From NCBI GenBank assembly GCA_046350375.1, contig JAXMAO010000022.1, positions 1 to 6,758 on the forward strand: a stretch of 6,758 bases of DNA, given 5' to 3'. The DNA comes from JAXMAO01 sp046350375. GTDB lineage: Bacteria; Planctomycetota; Phycisphaerae; UBA1845; UTPLA1. The notes under the pieces are model-generated. The model worked only from the letters and a program-made list of their open reading frames with translations. It was not told the origin of the DNA and made no database searches. Every line of letters begins with the position of its first letter. Position 1 is the first letter of the stretch. Shown piece after piece: positions 5,940 through 6,758 of this stretch. The translations under genes were made by a program, and so were the position numbers.

Positions 5940-6042
5940 GGAACCCTCCGGCGAATCGGGAGGCGGGATGCTAGGGGTGGCCTTCTGGGCGGTCAATCGC
6001 GCGCCCGGGCCTGGCCATGCCGCGGGCCGCCGCCGCACGTCG

Positions 6043-6057
6043 GGGTCGCACCGACCC
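6043..6057. repeat. Short perfect inverted repeat in the RdgC-like / M28 divergent spacer
   Basis: GGGTCG (6043-6048) and CGACCC (6052-6057) form a perfect 6-bp dyad around CAC, ending 36 bases before the peptidase start. It could be an operator or a leader hairpin for the peptidase gene. The remainder of the 165-base spacer (5929-6093) also contains a CCTCC/GGAGG pair near 5944-5962 close to the RdgC-like start. I see no convincing promoter for either gene; TACAAA at 6081-6086 is -10-like but lies only seven bases before the peptidase ATG. Confidence 0.3.
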
Positions 6058-6093
6058 TTCCCCCGCCGCGATTGCGTGGGTACAAATCGCGCC

Positions 6094-6758
6094 ATGAGAA
6101 ACCGCACTGGCCCCCTGCTTTGCATGGCGCTCGCCGCACCGCTGGCCGGCTGCGTGCCGGGTGACGATCACGAAATCGCCCAGATGGTCGCCGCCGTTCG
6201 TCCCGACCGGGCGCGCCACACGGTCGAAACGCTCGTCGGCTTTGGCACACGCAATACCCTCTCCGACACCGAGCACGCCACCCGCGGCATCGGCGCGGCG
6301 CGGCGCTGGATTCTCTCCGAGTTCGAGCGCATCCGCGCCGAAACCGGCGGCCGGCTGGTCGTCGAAACCGACCGCTTCACCTACGGCCCGGACGGCAATC
6401 GCATCCTCCGCCCCACCGACATCATGAACGTCGTCGCCACGCTGCCCGGCCGGCAACCGGCGTCCGCCGATCGCATCTACGTCATCAGCGGCCACTACGA
6501 CTCAATGGGCAGCGACCCGAAGGACGGCGCCTGTGACGCGCCCGGCGCCGACGACGATGCCTCCGGCGTGGCGGTCGTACTCGAGGCGGCCCGCGCCCTG
6601 GCGGGCCACGAGTTCGACGCGACGATCGTCTTCATGGCCGTCGCCGGCGAGGAACAGGGGCTGGTCGGTTCCAGGCACTGGGCCCAGCAGGCCCGCGCCG
6701 CGAAGCGCGACATCGCCGGCATGTTCACGAACGACATCGTCGGCGCCAGTCGCGGCCC
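6094..6758 (+). CDS. M28-family zinc peptidase lipoprotein (N-terminal part, cut by window end)
   Basis: The visible 221 residues begin with a lipoprotein signal (RNR, hydrophobic core 7-18, lipobox LAGC with Cys20), so the mature protein should be membrane-anchored outside the cytoplasm. A region of about 100 residues leads into an M28 metallopeptidase domain. The co-catalytic zinc motifs are present: SGHYDSMGS with ligand His134, GADDDASGVA with bridging Asp154, AGEEQGLVGS with catalytic Glu186 and ligand Glu187, and FTNDIVG with ligand Asp214. The last ligand, a histidine near the C-terminus, lies beyond the window. Relatives are aminopeptidases or carboxypeptidases that remove terminal residues from peptides; specificity cannot be told from this part. 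The ATG at 6094 directly precedes the signal peptide. It has no Shine-Dalgarno, and a GTG six codons upstream (6076) is a weaker alternative. It is divergent from the RdgC-like gene. Confidence 0.93.
   Translation, partial: MRNRTGPLLCMALAAPLAGCVPGDDHEIAQMVAAVRPDRARHTVETLVGFGTRNTLSDTEHATRGIGAARRWILSEFERIRAETGGRLVVETDRFTYGPDGNRILRPTDIMNVVATLPGRQPASADRIYVISGHYDSMGSDPKDGACDAPGADDDASGVAVVLEAARALAGHEFDATIVFMAVAGEEQGLVGSRHWAQQARAAKRDIAGMFTNDIVGASRG

Overview
This 6.8 kb, very GC-rich window looks like ordinary chromosomal DNA from a free-living Gram-negative-type bacterium. A Planctomycetota origin (perhaps Phycisphaerae-like) is my best guess. It rests on a HAF-repeat protein with a PEP-CTERM tail, two probable lipoproteins, a characteristic DPM1-like family 2 glycosyltransferase, and an RdgC-like protein of the longer non-enterobacterial type. 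No single marker gene proves the phylum. I see no rRNA, tRNA, CRISPR array, insertion sequence, integrase or phage gene.

Layout from left to right. The end of a + strand gene, possibly Lon protease, closes at 124. A hairpin follows, then a minus-strand gene (195-1376) for a secreted HAF-repeat, PEP-CTERM protein. Next comes a 312-base non-coding stretch (1377-1688) with a consensus-like -10 box and a two-copy, hairpin-forming repeat. After it lies a minus-strand CAP/SCP-domain lipoprotein (1689-2282), divergent from pcm, protein-L-isoaspartate O-methyltransferase (2469-3173, +). pcm converges within 10 bases on a minus-strand sugar transferase of the monotopic phosphoglycosyl transferase type (3184-3855). 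That gene is divergent from a family 2 glycosyltransferase (3924-4736, +), which converges within 7 bases on a minus-strand RdgC-like gene (4744-5928). The last gene is a divergent, truncated M28 zinc-peptidase lipoprotein (6094 to the window edge).

Nearly every adjacent gene pair is convergent or divergent, so there is no long operon and most genes should be transcribed alone. Two loose themes can be seen. One is the cell envelope and exopolysaccharide: a PEP-CTERM protein presumably handled by an exosortase encoded elsewhere, a polyprenyl-phosphate sugar transferase, a polyprenyl-phosphate-type glycosyltransferase, and two lipoproteins. The other is maintenance: protein repair by Pcm, possible Lon proteolysis, and RdgC-linked recombination. 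I did not find a convincing new multi-gene system. The items most worth a second look are the paired hairpin repeat at 1506-1602, the long RdgC homologue, and the interrupted repeat architecture of the HAF protein.
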